This document shows positions 1 through 6,359 of a stretch of 9,455 bases of DNA, piece after piece. Both the position numbers and the translations under genes were made by a program. Where the stretch lies: NCBI GenBank assembly GCA_937892835.1, contig CALBHM010000281.1:1-9455 (forward strand). The letters are read 5' to 3'. The notes beneath the pieces were generated by a model. That model saw only the letters and a list, made by a program, of their open reading frames with translations, had not been told where the DNA came from and did no database searches. Each line of letters starts with the position of its first letter. Within the stretch, counting starts at the first letter, position 1. The DNA comes from an uncultured Ruminococcus sp. Lineage in GTDB: Bacteria; Bacillota; Clostridia; Oscillospirales; Acutalibacteraceae.

Positions 1-31
1 TTACCCGTTTTTATCCGCAATCATTCATTTT

Positions 32-649
32 TTATATTCTGCTTGCTTGATTACATCTTGAAAAGTGCGAATGACTGTTACGGCGAAAATAATTGTCAAA
101 CAGCTCATTCAAAGTCGGAACTGTATCCGCTGCACTCTGTTCAGGAACAGCAGGTGCTTTCGCTTTTTCTTTGATTTTCTCATGCTCCTGAATATCCGAC
201 ATCGTTCTGCCGTTCACGGAGATCACACGGTCAAGCTCACGCTGAAGCGTGGGAGTATCACAGAGCCAAAAATCCACATAGGTCTTGCATAGGGCAAGCT
301 GGACCTCATCGGGACGGTTCTGAAGCGCACCGATCGTTGTGTTCAATAGTTCTGCGACTTCGCCCAAAAGCTGATAGTAACTGTCAGGTTCTCTGTATGC
401 TTGCAATTCACGGAGCAATGCTTCATAGTCGCCGGACTGCGCCTTTGCAATGATCTCCTCGACCTGTTCCTTGTAACTGCCGTCATAGGTCAGCACCATT
501 TCGGCATCACCGAATCGGGCAGAAAAAGGAATATTGCTCTTGTCGAGGGCTACGCATATCTCCTGTGCCTTATCCGTATTAAAGCGGATAAACTCACGAT
601 TCTTGATAGCGGAGACTTCGATACCGCCGATATACGAGAAATCTGTCAC
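32..649 (-). CDS. hypothetical ICE-accessory protein
   Basis: I do not recognise a named family for this 205-residue soluble protein. It has no signal peptide or membrane segment. The N-terminal half (about residues 5-75) alternates short strands and helices; the middle (about 75-150) is mostly helical; the tail (about 155-185) is a charged, Ala/Pro-rich linker. The start is a GTG that overlaps the stop of the upstream gene (GTGA), with an AGGGAG at 661-666, 11 nt before it, so translational coupling is likely. The last ~17 residues are Arg/Ser/His-rich and unlike the rest, while the neighbouring frame over the same bases reads as an ordinary helical tail ending at a TGA at 25-27. A one-base slip in the run of four A at 86-89 could therefore have changed the C-terminus. 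Context suggests an ICE maintenance or modification accessory gene, but no function can be assigned. Confidence 0.7.
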   Translation of the reverse strand: MTDFSYIGGIEVSAIKNREFIRFNTDKAQEICVALDKSNIPFSARFGDAEMVLTYDGSYKEQVEEIIAKAQSGDYEALLRELQAYREPDSYYQLLGEVAELLNTTIGALQNRPDEVQLALCKTYVDFWLCDTPTLQRELDRVISVNGRTMSDIQEHEKIKEKAKAPAVPEQSAADTVPTLNELFDNYFRRNSHSHFSRCNQASRI

Positions 650-1158
650 GGTGCGATCATCTCCCTGATGTGGTCGATCAGGTCGGTGTTTGTGCTGTCG
701 GCATCGTACTCCATTGTGTACGCACCGCAGATATTCTCCTGAATACGGCGAGGGAGCGGCCTCAGCTCACGCACAGGAACACCGATCAGCTTGGCAACAT
801 TGCCAAGCTCTGAAACTGCAAGTGCTTTGTTCACAAGGTCATAGAAACGCTCTGTTTGCGAGCTGTCCATCATGTGCTCATAAACGATAGTCTGCTGAGT
901 ATCGTAATCAAGGCTGCGAAGTGTCACAAGCAAAATGCCAGTTGATTTTGCAACCTCATCAAGCCCGATATATACCGAGCCTTTCTGCCACAGATCGTCC
1001 AGTGCTTCAAAGACTATCTTTTTGTCCTCGTCATTTCTGATAGCAACAGTTTCAAAAGCTGCCGTCATACTGTTTTTGATCTCATCGTTCATAACGGAAA
1101 TGCTGTCCTCGGAGACACCGAGGATTTTTGCGGCTTCCGCAAGCTGGTTGTTGTTCAT
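646..1158 (-). CDS. hypothetical helical protein, first gene of a two-gene pair
   Basis: This is a 170-residue, mostly helical, acidic protein with no recognised family. The start is the ATG at 1158 (MNNNQLAEAAK...). It has AGAAAGGAG eight bases upstream, and the in-frame GTG further upstream lies inside that ribosome site, so it is unlikely to be used. Residues 4-20 (QLAEAAKILGVSEDSI) and 116-132 resemble the first helices of helix-turn-helix folds, but no complete DNA-binding domain is evident. No signal peptide or membrane segment is seen. The stop overlaps the next gene's GTG by 4 bp, so the two are probably co-translated. I see no convincing minus-strand promoter in 1159-1281. The pair may originally have been read from the topB side before the AT-rich cargo was inserted between them. 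Confidence 0.75.
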   Translation of the reverse strand: MNNNQLAEAAKILGVSEDSISVMNDEIKNSMTAAFETVAIRNDEDKKIVFEALDDLWQKGSVYIGLDEVAKSTGILLVTLRSLDYDTQQTIVYEHMMDSSQTERFYDLVNKALAVSELGNVAKLIGVPVRELRPLPRRIQENICGAYTMEYDADSTNTDLIDHIREMIAP

Positions 1159-1195
1159 AAAGAACACTCCTTTCTGGATTCAGCCCTGCAAGCGA

Positions 1196-1224
1196 TTGAC
1201 TTTTTCGGGGCGGTTTGTTATAAT
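1196..1224 (+). promoter_or_regulatory. consensus sigma-A promoter of the acetyltransferase cargo
   Basis: TTGACT at 1196-1201 and TATAAT at 1219-1224 are separated by exactly 17 bp. This is a near-perfect housekeeping promoter, and transcription should start near 1231. It precedes a ~50-nt leader with two small hairpins and then the acetyltransferase start at 1282. It gives the cargo island expression independent of the minus-strand operon around it. Confidence 0.85.
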
Positions 1225-1241
1225 AGAGTAAATAAGTGATT

Positions 1242-1275
1242 GGGCGACTGCCCTTCAAATCGGAATTTGAAGAGG
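1242..1275 (+). promoter_or_regulatory. two tandem leader hairpins abutting the ribosome site
   Basis: Hairpin 1 is GGGC/GCCC (1242-1245 and 1250-1253) with a GACT loop. Hairpin 2 follows immediately: TTCAAAT/ATTTGAA (1254-1260 and 1265-1271) with a CGGA loop. The last base of hairpin 2 is the first base of the AGAGG ribosome site (1271-1275), which lies 6 nt before the ATG at 1282. Folding could therefore affect ribosome access. No T-run follows, so these are not terminators. A regulatory role is inference. Confidence 0.5.
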
Positions 1276-1281
1276 TAATCT

Positions 1282-1755
1282 ATGGACTATACGATTAGAA
1301 ATATAAGAGAGGCTGAATATAAAATATTAAGCAATTTTTTATATGAGGCAATATTTATTCCCGAAGGTGTCAAAGCACCTCCAAAAGATATTATTAATAA
1401 ACCTGAACTACAGGTGTATATATCAGATTTTGGAAAGCATAGTGGAGATTACTGTCTTGTTGCAGAGTCTGACAAAAAAATAGTGGGTGCCGTATGGGTT
1501 CGGATTATGAATGATTATGGTCATGTTGATAATGAAACTCCATCTTTTGCAATATCATTATTCCCAGAATACAGAAACCATGGAATAGGAACTGCTTTGA
1601 TGAAATCAATGATTGATCTACTGAAAACAGAAAAATATAAGCAAGCATCACTTTCCGTTCAAAAAACAAACTATGCAGTTAATATGTACAAGAATGTTGG
1701 ATTTGAAATAACTGACGAAAACGAAGAAGAGTACATTATGATATGTAAGCTTTAA
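1282..1755 (+). CDS. GNAT-family N-acetyltransferase
   Basis: A 157-residue cytoplasmic protein of the usual single-domain GNAT length, expected to transfer an acetyl group from acetyl-CoA to an amine. The acetyl-CoA pyrophosphate loop (motif A) is at residues 98-103 (RNHGIG), after the beta-4 strand FAISLF (89-94). Motif B follows as N130...MYK...GF141, the typical N-x-x-A/V-x-x-x-Y-x-x-x-G-F pattern. The substrate cannot be read from the sequence; small-molecule detoxification, resistance or protein acetylation are all possible. The gene has its own consensus promoter, a leader with two hairpins and an AGAGG ribosome site. Its base composition is far more AT-rich than the minus-strand genes on both sides, which points to separately acquired cargo. 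The membrane protease candidate follows 38 bp downstream and is probably co-transcribed. Confidence 0.9.
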   Translation: MDYTIRNIREAEYKILSNFLYEAIFIPEGVKAPPKDIINKPELQVYISDFGKHSGDYCLVAESDKKIVGAVWVRIMNDYGHVDNETPSFAISLFPEYRNHGIGTALMKSMIDLLKTEKYKQASLSVQKTNYAVNMYKNVGFEITDENEEEYIMICKL

Positions 1756-1761
1756 TTTGTC

Positions 1762-1773
1762 AAATTCCAGTTT
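1762..1773 (+). repeat. 12-bp direct repeat, left copy
   Basis: AAATTCCAGTTT lies in the gap between the acetyltransferase stop and the next start. An identical copy lies at 2386-2397, overlapping the stop of the membrane protein gene. The pair therefore brackets the 1794-2387 gene. It may be the scar of a cassette insertion, or the target repeated at each addition of cargo. Confidence 0.6.
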
Positions 1774-1793
1774 AATAAATTAAGAGGGATAAA

Positions 1794-2387
1794 ATGAAAA
1801 TAAAATATTTTGTTGCAGGAATGATTAGTTTAATTGTATTCGGATTACTGTTGCCTCAACCAATACAGGCACTATTTGTATATACTTCGTTAAAATCATT
1901 CTTTGATAGTCATTTGGTATTGTTGTGCATTCTTGTGGGTGCTGTGCAAGGCGTATCAGAAGAGTGTGGCTATTATATTATTATGAAAAAAATATATAAG
2001 AAAGATAAAAAGGAAATCTTACCTTTGGGGTTTGGCTTAGGAAGAGGAGTCTTGCATACGATTTTCGATATAGGTAGTGTAGTGTTTGTAATGACAAGTT
2101 TAGGAAGTGGCATGGTTGCTATCATTTTTAGATTGATAGGATTAGGTGCTTTGCTTGTATTAACTAATTTAGATTTTATTGCTTTTAAGAATAATAGAAT
2201 TTATATTCTCGGAATAAGTATCCTTTTACATTTAGTAATGAATGGCGCAATATATGCGAATGTATTAGAATTACTTCATTTTTCAGACTCGCTATTCATA
2301 TTTTGTTATTCTGCCTTTGTTATTGTTTTGGGTGGCATAATAATGAGATTAAATAGAGTATCCGTAAAAAAAGAGATTAATGCATAA
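1794..2387 (+). CDS. YhfC/CPBP-like intramembrane protease candidate
   Basis: A 197-residue polytopic membrane protein with about six hydrophobic segments (roughly 5-27, 40-54, 92-112, 114-130, 136-156, 166-184). Intramembrane protease-like motifs are in order: a Glu-Glu pair at 56-57 (GVSEECGYY), a glycine-rich GLGRGVLH (81-88) with His88, and HLVMN (146-150), an HxxxN motif late in the chain. This resembles the YhfC family and the wider CPBP glutamic-type intramembrane proteases, whose EE...H...HxxxN residues line the active site. CPBP members in mobile elements are often linked to bacteriocin immunity, but nothing here shows a substrate. The ribosome site AGAGGG (1783-1788) is 5 nt before the ATG. 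It shares the AT-rich composition and promoter of the upstream acetyltransferase and ends at a strong terminator. Confidence 0.7.
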   Translation: MKIKYFVAGMISLIVFGLLLPQPIQALFVYTSLKSFFDSHLVLLCILVGAVQGVSEECGYYIIMKKIYKKDKKEILPLGFGLGRGVLHTIFDIGSVVFVMTSLGSGMVAIIFRLIGLGALLVLTNLDFIAFKNNRIYILGISILLHLVMNGAIYANVLELLHFSDSLFIFCYSAFVIVLGGIIMRLNRVSVKKEINA

Positions 2388-2397
2388 ATTCCAGTTT
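2386..2397 (+). repeat. 12-bp direct repeat, right copy
   Basis: AAATTCCAGTTT, identical to 1762-1773. It overlaps the last bases of the membrane protein stop codon and lies just before the cargo terminator. See the left copy for interpretation. Confidence 0.6.
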
Positions 2398-2411
2398 GTA
2401 GAACTACACTC

Positions 2412-2441
2412 AAACAGCAAGGACACCCTTGCTGTTTTTTT
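2412..2441 (+). terminator. rho-independent terminator of the cargo operon
   Basis: A perfect 10-bp stem, AACAGCAAGG/CCTTGCTGTT (2413-2422 and 2427-2436), has a 4-nt ACAC loop and is followed by an unbroken T-run to 2441. It ends the plus-strand acetyltransferase/membrane-protein transcript. The last two T's are also the first two bases of the topB stop codon read on the opposite strand, so convergent transcription is separated with no spare bases. Read from topB the hairpin has only a short TTT tail, so termination in that direction should be weaker. Confidence 0.9.
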
Positions 2442-4455
2442 ATTTACCCCTCTCCGTTTTCCACTGATAGTACATCTTTCCGTTGTACGGATTCTCCACG
2501 ATCTCAGGGCGTACAATAGTCTTTTTGCCCTTAGAGGTGTAGCTTGTGGACTTGCCGTCAAGCAGTCCCTTGATCTGAGCATCGGAGAGAGATATCCCAT
2601 ACACTTTTGCGATATTCATACCGCACTTACCCTTGCAGTACCAGCCAAATTTACCCTTGACTACATCTGCACCGCATTTCGGGCATTTGCCAATAGGCTC
2701 ATGACCGCCATCAGAAAGAGAAACAGACTTATCGACCGAACCGTATTTACGGCACATATCAGCGATAAACTGTTTAATGCCCGACATGAACACCGCTTCG
2801 GGCAGGCTGCCGTGTTCGATCTGCTGTAACTTTGATTCCCATTCAGCCGTCAGTTTTGCGGACTTCACCTCATCGGGAACGACCTTGACAAGTTCCTTGC
2901 CTCTGTCTGTTGCCCTGAGTTGTTTGCCGACACGCTCCACATAACCGTTTTTCACAAGTGATTCAATGGTTGCCGCTCGTGTCGCAGGAGTACCGAGTCC
3001 CTTTTTCTCCGTTTCCTCGTCATAGTCCTCGTTTCCGGCTCTCTCCATAGCAGATAACAGCGTATCTTCCGTGTAGGGCTTCGGCGGAGAAGTGAAGTGT
3101 TCGCCCTTGCTTGCAGTTACAATGAAGGTGTGTCCCTCAGATACCGCAGGCAGAGATTTTTCATCATTCTTTTTGTCGGATTGCTTTGCATAAGCTTTCC
3201 AACCCATATCAAGAATGGTTCTGCCTGTTGCCGTAAACTCCGTACCGTTGCAGATACCTGTCAGCTTGACCGCTTCATACTTGTGTGCCGGAGCCGTTGC
3301 ACAGATGAGTTTTGTGGCAATCAGCGTGAGGATATTTTTCTCACCTGTCGGCAGTGAAGAAAGGTCAGCCGTTGAGATACCGCTTGTGGGGATAATTGCG
3401 TGATGTCCCGATACCTTGCTGTTGTTGATGACCTTTTTTATATCAGGGATATGGGAGATACCGAACCCGAAATAGGTATCACAGAGCTTTGCAACATCAA
3501 AAGCTGTCTGTACCATATCATCGCTGAGATACTGGCTGTCGGTACGGGGATAAGTGACGAGCTTGCCCTCATAGAGCGACTGGGTATAGTCCAGTGTTTG
3601 CTGTGCCGTGTACCCGAAAGCTTTGTTTGCTTCACGCTGTAAGGTTGTCAGGTCATAGAGCTTCGGGGCTTTATCGGTCTTGACCTCACGCTTGACAGAG
3701 CTGATTGTGACCGTACTGCCGTCGCAGGCAGATACAAGAGCATCGGCATACTTCTCATCATCGATCCTTGCAGATGATAAAGTAAAAGCACCACAGTTGA
3801 GATCAGCCGTAAAATACTTCTGCTTTACAAAGCCGTTTACCTCCGTATCACGCTGAACGATCATTGCAAGAGTAGGAGTCTGCACCCTGCCGATATTGAG
3901 CTTACCGCCATATCGGACAGAAAACAGCCGAGAGCCATTCATACCCACAAGCCAGTCAGCTCTGGCACGGGCATAGCCTGCATTGAAAAGATTATCGTAT
4001 GCGGACATTGGCTTCATAATAGAAAGTGCCTTGCGTATAGCGGATTCTTCAAGAGAAGAAACCCATAAACGCTTCACAGGCTTGCGGCACCGAGCCATGT
4101 TATAGACATAGCGGAAAATGCACTCGCCCTCACGGTCAGCATCAGTCGCACAGATGATCTCTGTTACCTCGTCCTTATTCATAAGGTTTTTCAGAAGATC
4201 GTACTGAGCCTTTGTGCTGTCCGTGACATGGAACAGCCAGCTGTCGGGGATCATAGGAAGCTGAGAAAAGCTCCACTTCTGTTCCCAACCGTTGCCATAG
4301 TCATTTGGGAACTTCAAGCCTACCAAATGACCGACACACCATGATACAATATAGCCGTTGCCCTCGGTGTAGCCTTTGTGTGCGGAGGAAGCTCCGACCA
4401 CGGCACTGATTGCACGGCTTACACTTGGCTTTTCGCCAACGATCAAAATTGACAT
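2440..4455 (-). CDS. topB: DNA topoisomerase III, ICE type
   Basis: A complete 671-residue type IA topoisomerase. It cuts one DNA strand through a tyrosine-phosphate bond and passes the other, resolving linked single strands during conjugative replication or recombination. The Toprim domain starts at residue 1 (ILIVGEKPS) and carries the metal-binding DADRE at 105-109. GRVQTP is at 189-194. The catalytic tyrosine is Tyr302 in TYPRTDS (301-307), and GHHAIIPT (350-357) and the GTPATRA loop (488-494) are present. A C-terminal zinc-ribbon-like segment with CPKCG...CKGKCG (591-612) probably binds DNA. The length fits plasmid and ICE TopB proteins. The ATG at 4455 has GAAAGGAG seven bases upstream. 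A second copy of codons 1-59 lies at 6162-6338, beyond the abiE operon. The promoter region is shared divergently with abiE. Confidence 0.97.
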   Translation of the reverse strand: MSILIVGEKPSVSRAISAVVGASSAHKGYTEGNGYIVSWCVGHLVGLKFPNDYGNGWEQKWSFSQLPMIPDSWLFHVTDSTKAQYDLLKNLMNKDEVTEIICATDADREGECIFRYVYNMARCRKPVKRLWVSSLEESAIRKALSIMKPMSAYDNLFNAGYARARADWLVGMNGSRLFSVRYGGKLNIGRVQTPTLAMIVQRDTEVNGFVKQKYFTADLNCGAFTLSSARIDDEKYADALVSACDGSTVTISSVKREVKTDKAPKLYDLTTLQREANKAFGYTAQQTLDYTQSLYEGKLVTYPRTDSQYLSDDMVQTAFDVAKLCDTYFGFGISHIPDIKKVINNSKVSGHHAIIPTSGISTADLSSLPTGEKNILTLIATKLICATAPAHKYEAVKLTGICNGTEFTATGRTILDMGWKAYAKQSDKKNDEKSLPAVSEGHTFIVTASKGEHFTSPPKPYTEDTLLSAMERAGNEDYDEETEKKGLGTPATRAATIESLVKNGYVERVGKQLRATDRGKELVKVVPDEVKSAKLTAEWESKLQQIEHGSLPEAVFMSGIKQFIADMCRKYGSVDKSVSLSDGGHEPIGKCPKCGADVVKGKFGWYCKGKCGMNIAKVYGISLSDAQIKGLLDGKSTSYTSKGKKTIVRPEIVENPYNGKMYYQWKTERGK

Positions 4456-4456
4456 A
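4278..4456. repeat. 179-bp direct repeat, left copy (5' end of intact topB)
   Basis: This segment covers codons 1-59 of the intact topB and one base beyond its ATG. It matches 6161-6339 in the same orientation with 10 mismatches (about 94% identity by eye). Similarity ends abruptly on both sides. The two copies bracket the 1.7-kb abiE module. Confidence 0.92.
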
Positions 4457-4474
4457 AAATTTCTCCTTTCGATA

Positions 4475-4503
4475 TATATATCACTATTGACTTGTTAGGT
4501 CAA
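4475..4503 (-). promoter_or_regulatory. probable topB promoter, divergent from abiE
   Basis: Read on the minus strand, TTGACC (4503-4498) is followed after 17 bp by TATATA (4480-4475). The topB ribosome site and start follow within about 20 nt of the -10. The -35 is good but the -10 only moderate. It interleaves with the abiE -35 at 4487-4492, so the two polymerases would compete. Confidence 0.5.
4487..4503. promoter_or_regulatory. inverted repeat over both -35 boxes, possible AbiEi operator
   Basis: TTGAC (4487-4491) and GTCAA (4499-4503) form an inverted repeat with a 7-bp spacer. The left arm is the -35 of the abiE promoter and the right arm is the -35 of the putative topB promoter on the other strand. 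Known AbiEi antitoxins repress their own operon by binding inverted repeats in the promoter, so this is a candidate site. A second, unrelated 5-7-5 inverted repeat, CAACA/TGTTG (4526-4530 and 4538-4542), has the abiE ribosome site in its loop. Binding is inference. Confidence 0.45.
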
Positions 4504-4515
4504 ATGTAGTATAAT
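4487..4515 (+). promoter_or_regulatory. consensus sigma-A promoter of abiE operon
   Basis: TTGACT (4487-4492) and TATAAT (4510-4515) are separated by 17 bp. The start codon follows at 4546 with GGGAGG (4532-4537) eight bases before it, giving a short leader of about 20-25 nt. Confidence 0.85.
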
Positions 4516-4545
4516 ATATTCAGTACAACATGGGAGGTGTTGAAT

Positions 4546-5160
4546 ATGCTGTATGATTATCTTCTTGAAACATTTGGAAAGAATGAACCGATATTTCTCT
4601 CGGATATTCATTATGAGGACTACTCTGATATTTGGCTCAAAAAGAAGCTTGCCAAGCTGTGTGAAAGCAATCAGGTCATTCGCTACGAACGAGGTATCTA
4701 TTATATCCCTGTTAAAACACCGTTTGGAAACAGTATTCTGAATCCCAACAGGATCATCGAACGAAAGTATTTATCCGAAAAAGGAAATCGTATCGGATTC
4801 TATACAGGCATCACGGCATTGCAGCAGGCAGGGCTTTCTACACAGATGTCAAATATTCCTGAGATACAAACGAATAACGAAAACTCAAAGCTCCGCAGAG
4901 TGAAAGTAGGAAATCAGGAAGTGATCCTGCGAAAATCAAGAGTCAAGATAGACAACGACAATATATTTGTTTTGCAGTTCCTTGAAATGATGAATAGTAC
5001 CTCGTCAGGTTATTTTGACGATGAAAGAAAAGCTGTCATCAAAAGCTGGATCAGGAAATGCAATATCTCTCAGGAGCTTGTTACAAAATATGCACCGTTT
5101 TTCCCTGACAAGGCTTTGAGAAATCTCGTAGAAAGCGGAGTGATATATTATGTTGCATAA
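4546..5160 (+). CDS. abiEi: AbiEi-family antitoxin / autorepressor (type IV TA)
   Basis: A 204-residue soluble protein. The N-terminus (about 1-58) is a winged-helix domain of the AbiEi type: helix, helix, then the wing VIRYERGIYYIP (44-55). The C-terminal part (about 65-204), with GFYTGITALQQAGL near 84-97, matches the antitoxin domain layout. In this family the antitoxin neutralises the AbiEii nucleotidyltransferase without stable binding (type IV) and represses its own promoter. The start is the ATG at 4546, not the in-frame GTG at 4537, because that GTG is part of the GGGAGG ribosome site. It overlaps the toxin gene by 11 bp, the usual operon order. Assignment to the AbiEi superfamily is firm; the exact subfamily (DUF6088-like) is less sure. 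Confidence 0.85.
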   Translation: MLYDYLLETFGKNEPIFLSDIHYEDYSDIWLKKKLAKLCESNQVIRYERGIYYIPVKTPFGNSILNPNRIIERKYLSEKGNRIGFYTGITALQQAGLSTQMSNIPEIQTNNENSKLRRVKVGNQEVILRKSRVKIDNDNIFVLQFLEMMNSTSSGYFDDERKAVIKSWIRKCNISQELVTKYAPFFPDKALRNLVESGVIYYVA

Positions 5161-6061
5161 TGAAAAGGATGCCTTTGAGCAGCTTGTACTGCGAACCTCT
5201 GACTATCTCGGAGTCAAGGCAGAGATCGTTGAGAAGGACTATTTTGTGACCATTTTTCTGAAACGGATCGCCGCTGTTATGCCGGATATCGTTTTTAAGG
5301 GCGGCACATCACTGTCAAAGTGCTACCATATCATCAAGCGTTTTTCTGAGGATATTGACCTGAATGTTCAGTCCGAGAAAAAACCGTCTGAAAGCAAGAG
5401 AAAGCAGCTCAAAGCGAATATCACGAAAATTATCAGTGATTTAGATTTTGGGCTTACCAATGCCGATTCGATCAAAAGCCGCAGAGACTACAACCGATAT
5501 ATCATTGACTATCCCTCGTCACTGTCCGCTGCCTATCTGAAGGAACAGCTTATCGTTGAAACAGCTATCTATCAAAGAGCCTATCCTACGAAGATAATGA
5601 CAGCAGACAGCCTGATCTATCAATATCTTCACGAAAACGGATACGATGCTTTTATTAAGCAATATGATTTAGAGCCGTTTACGCTGAATGTTCAGACCGC
5701 AGAACGGACAATGCTTGACAAGATGTATGCTCTGGCAGATTATTATCTGCTAAATACCACAACGGAACACTCAAGGCACATCTACGATATTTACAAACTG
5801 TATGAGATTGTAACGATCGATGATACGCTGAAAGAACTTGCATTATCTGTCGCTGAGGAGCGTAGACCGCATAAAATGTGCCTTTCGGTTCAAGAGGGTG
5901 CAAATGTCACCGATATTCTCCGAGAGATCATTGATAAGAAGATTTATAAGGAGGACTACGATACAATAACCGCACCTCTGCTGTTTGAAACCGTTCCCTA
6001 TGATACAGCGATCACAGCGTTAGAGAATATTCTTCACAACGGCATTTTTGAAAAGCTCTGA
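5150..6061 (+). CDS. abiEii: AbiEii/AbiGii-family nucleotidyltransferase toxin
   Basis: A 303-residue soluble protein of the AbiEii family, which are nucleotidyltransferase toxins that block growth during phage infection (abortive infection); related toxins modify tRNA. Visible motifs are EKDYFVT (28-34), the nucleotidyltransferase core FKGGTSLSK (49-57) followed by the metal-binding Asp pair in SEDIDL (66-71, D68 and D70), LIVETAIY (about 134-141), and the helical ERTMLDKMYAL...RHIYDIYKL region (about 187-222). All key catalytic residues appear intact, so the toxin should be active. The ATG at 5150 overlaps the antitoxin stop by 11 bp, and AGCGGAG lies 9 nt upstream inside the antitoxin gene. 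An intrinsic terminator follows within 50 bp. The whole operon lies between two copies of the topB 5' end. Confidence 0.92.
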   Translation: MLHNEKDAFEQLVLRTSDYLGVKAEIVEKDYFVTIFLKRIAAVMPDIVFKGGTSLSKCYHIIKRFSEDIDLNVQSEKKPSESKRKQLKANITKIISDLDFGLTNADSIKSRRDYNRYIIDYPSSLSAAYLKEQLIVETAIYQRAYPTKIMTADSLIYQYLHENGYDAFIKQYDLEPFTLNVQTAERTMLDKMYALADYYLLNTTTEHSRHIYDIYKLYEIVTIDDTLKELALSVAEERRPHKMCLSVQEGANVTDILREIIDKKIYKEDYDTITAPLLFETVPYDTAITALENILHNGIFEKL

Positions 6062-6072
6062 TATAGTTATAC

Positions 6073-6108
6073 AGGCACAGCCCGACAAGGACTGTGCCTT
6101 GTCTTTTT
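6073..6108 (+). terminator. abiE operon terminator with two alternative hairpins
   Basis: Two stems compete for the same bases. AGGCACAG/CTGTGCCT (6073-6080 and 6092-6099) has an 11-nt loop; GACAAGG/CCTTGTC (6084-6090 and 6097-6103) has a 6-nt loop and is followed directly by TTTTT (6104-6108). The second is the classical terminator form, and the first would disrupt it. It may simply be a compact terminator, but the arrangement is like an antiterminator/terminator pair. Confidence 0.8.
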
Positions 6109-6338
6109 CAGATCAGCTTTGTAAGCTCCACATTTTTGATGTAGACCTTATGTCTGAATCTCTGTTCCCACCCGTTGCCATAGCCATTCGGGAACTTCAA
6201 GCCCACCAAATGACCGACACACCACGATACAATATAGCCGTTTTCTTCGGTGTAGCCTTTGTGTGCGGAGGAAGCTCCGACCACAGCACTGATTGCACGG
6301 CTTACACTGGGCTTTTCGCCAACGATCAAAATTGACAT
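6108..6338 (-). pseudogene. truncated topB 5' fragment
   Basis: The first 59 residues match the N-terminus of the intact topoisomerase III from its ATG through WEQ, with two differences (Gly32 to Glu, Asp52 to Gly). After residue 59 the homology stops and the frame runs 17 unrelated residues to a TGA at 6108-6110. The fragment lacks the DADRE metal site and the catalytic tyrosine, so it cannot be active. Its upstream sequence has lost the AGGAG ribosome site seen before the intact copy (GAAAG is followed by TC instead of GAG). It is best read as the original topB start, cut off when the abiE module and a replacement topB 5' end were inserted. Confidence 0.88.
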
Positions 6339-6339
6339 A
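6161..6339. repeat. 179-bp direct repeat, right copy (topB fragment)
   Basis: Same orientation as 4278-4456, offset by 1883 bp, with no gaps. The 10 mismatches I count change two residues; seven are synonymous. Recombination between the copies would delete the intervening abiE operon and leave a single complete topB with the right-hand upstream sequence. Confidence 0.92.
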
Positions 6340-6359
6340 TATCGACTTTCTATCTTTTT

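Noticed and set aside
1159..1167. GTG start upstream of the 646-1158 gene
   Set aside because: It overlaps the AGGAG ribosome site; the ATG at 1158 is correctly spaced.
1236..1298. Short GTG-initiated upstream open frame in the acetyltransferase leader
   Set aside because: No ribosome site precedes it, so it is mentioned only as part of the leader finding.
3097..3642. Several plus-strand open frames inside topB
   Set aside because: They are antisense to a well-conserved topoisomerase gene and have no family resemblance or ribosome sites.
4537..4545. GTG start nine bases upstream of the AbiEi ATG
   Set aside because: It forms part of the GGGAGG ribosome site; the ATG at 4546 has ideal spacing.
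6048..6335. 95-codon plus-strand open frame
   Set aside because: It is the opposite-strand shadow of the topB fragment and crosses the abiE terminator.
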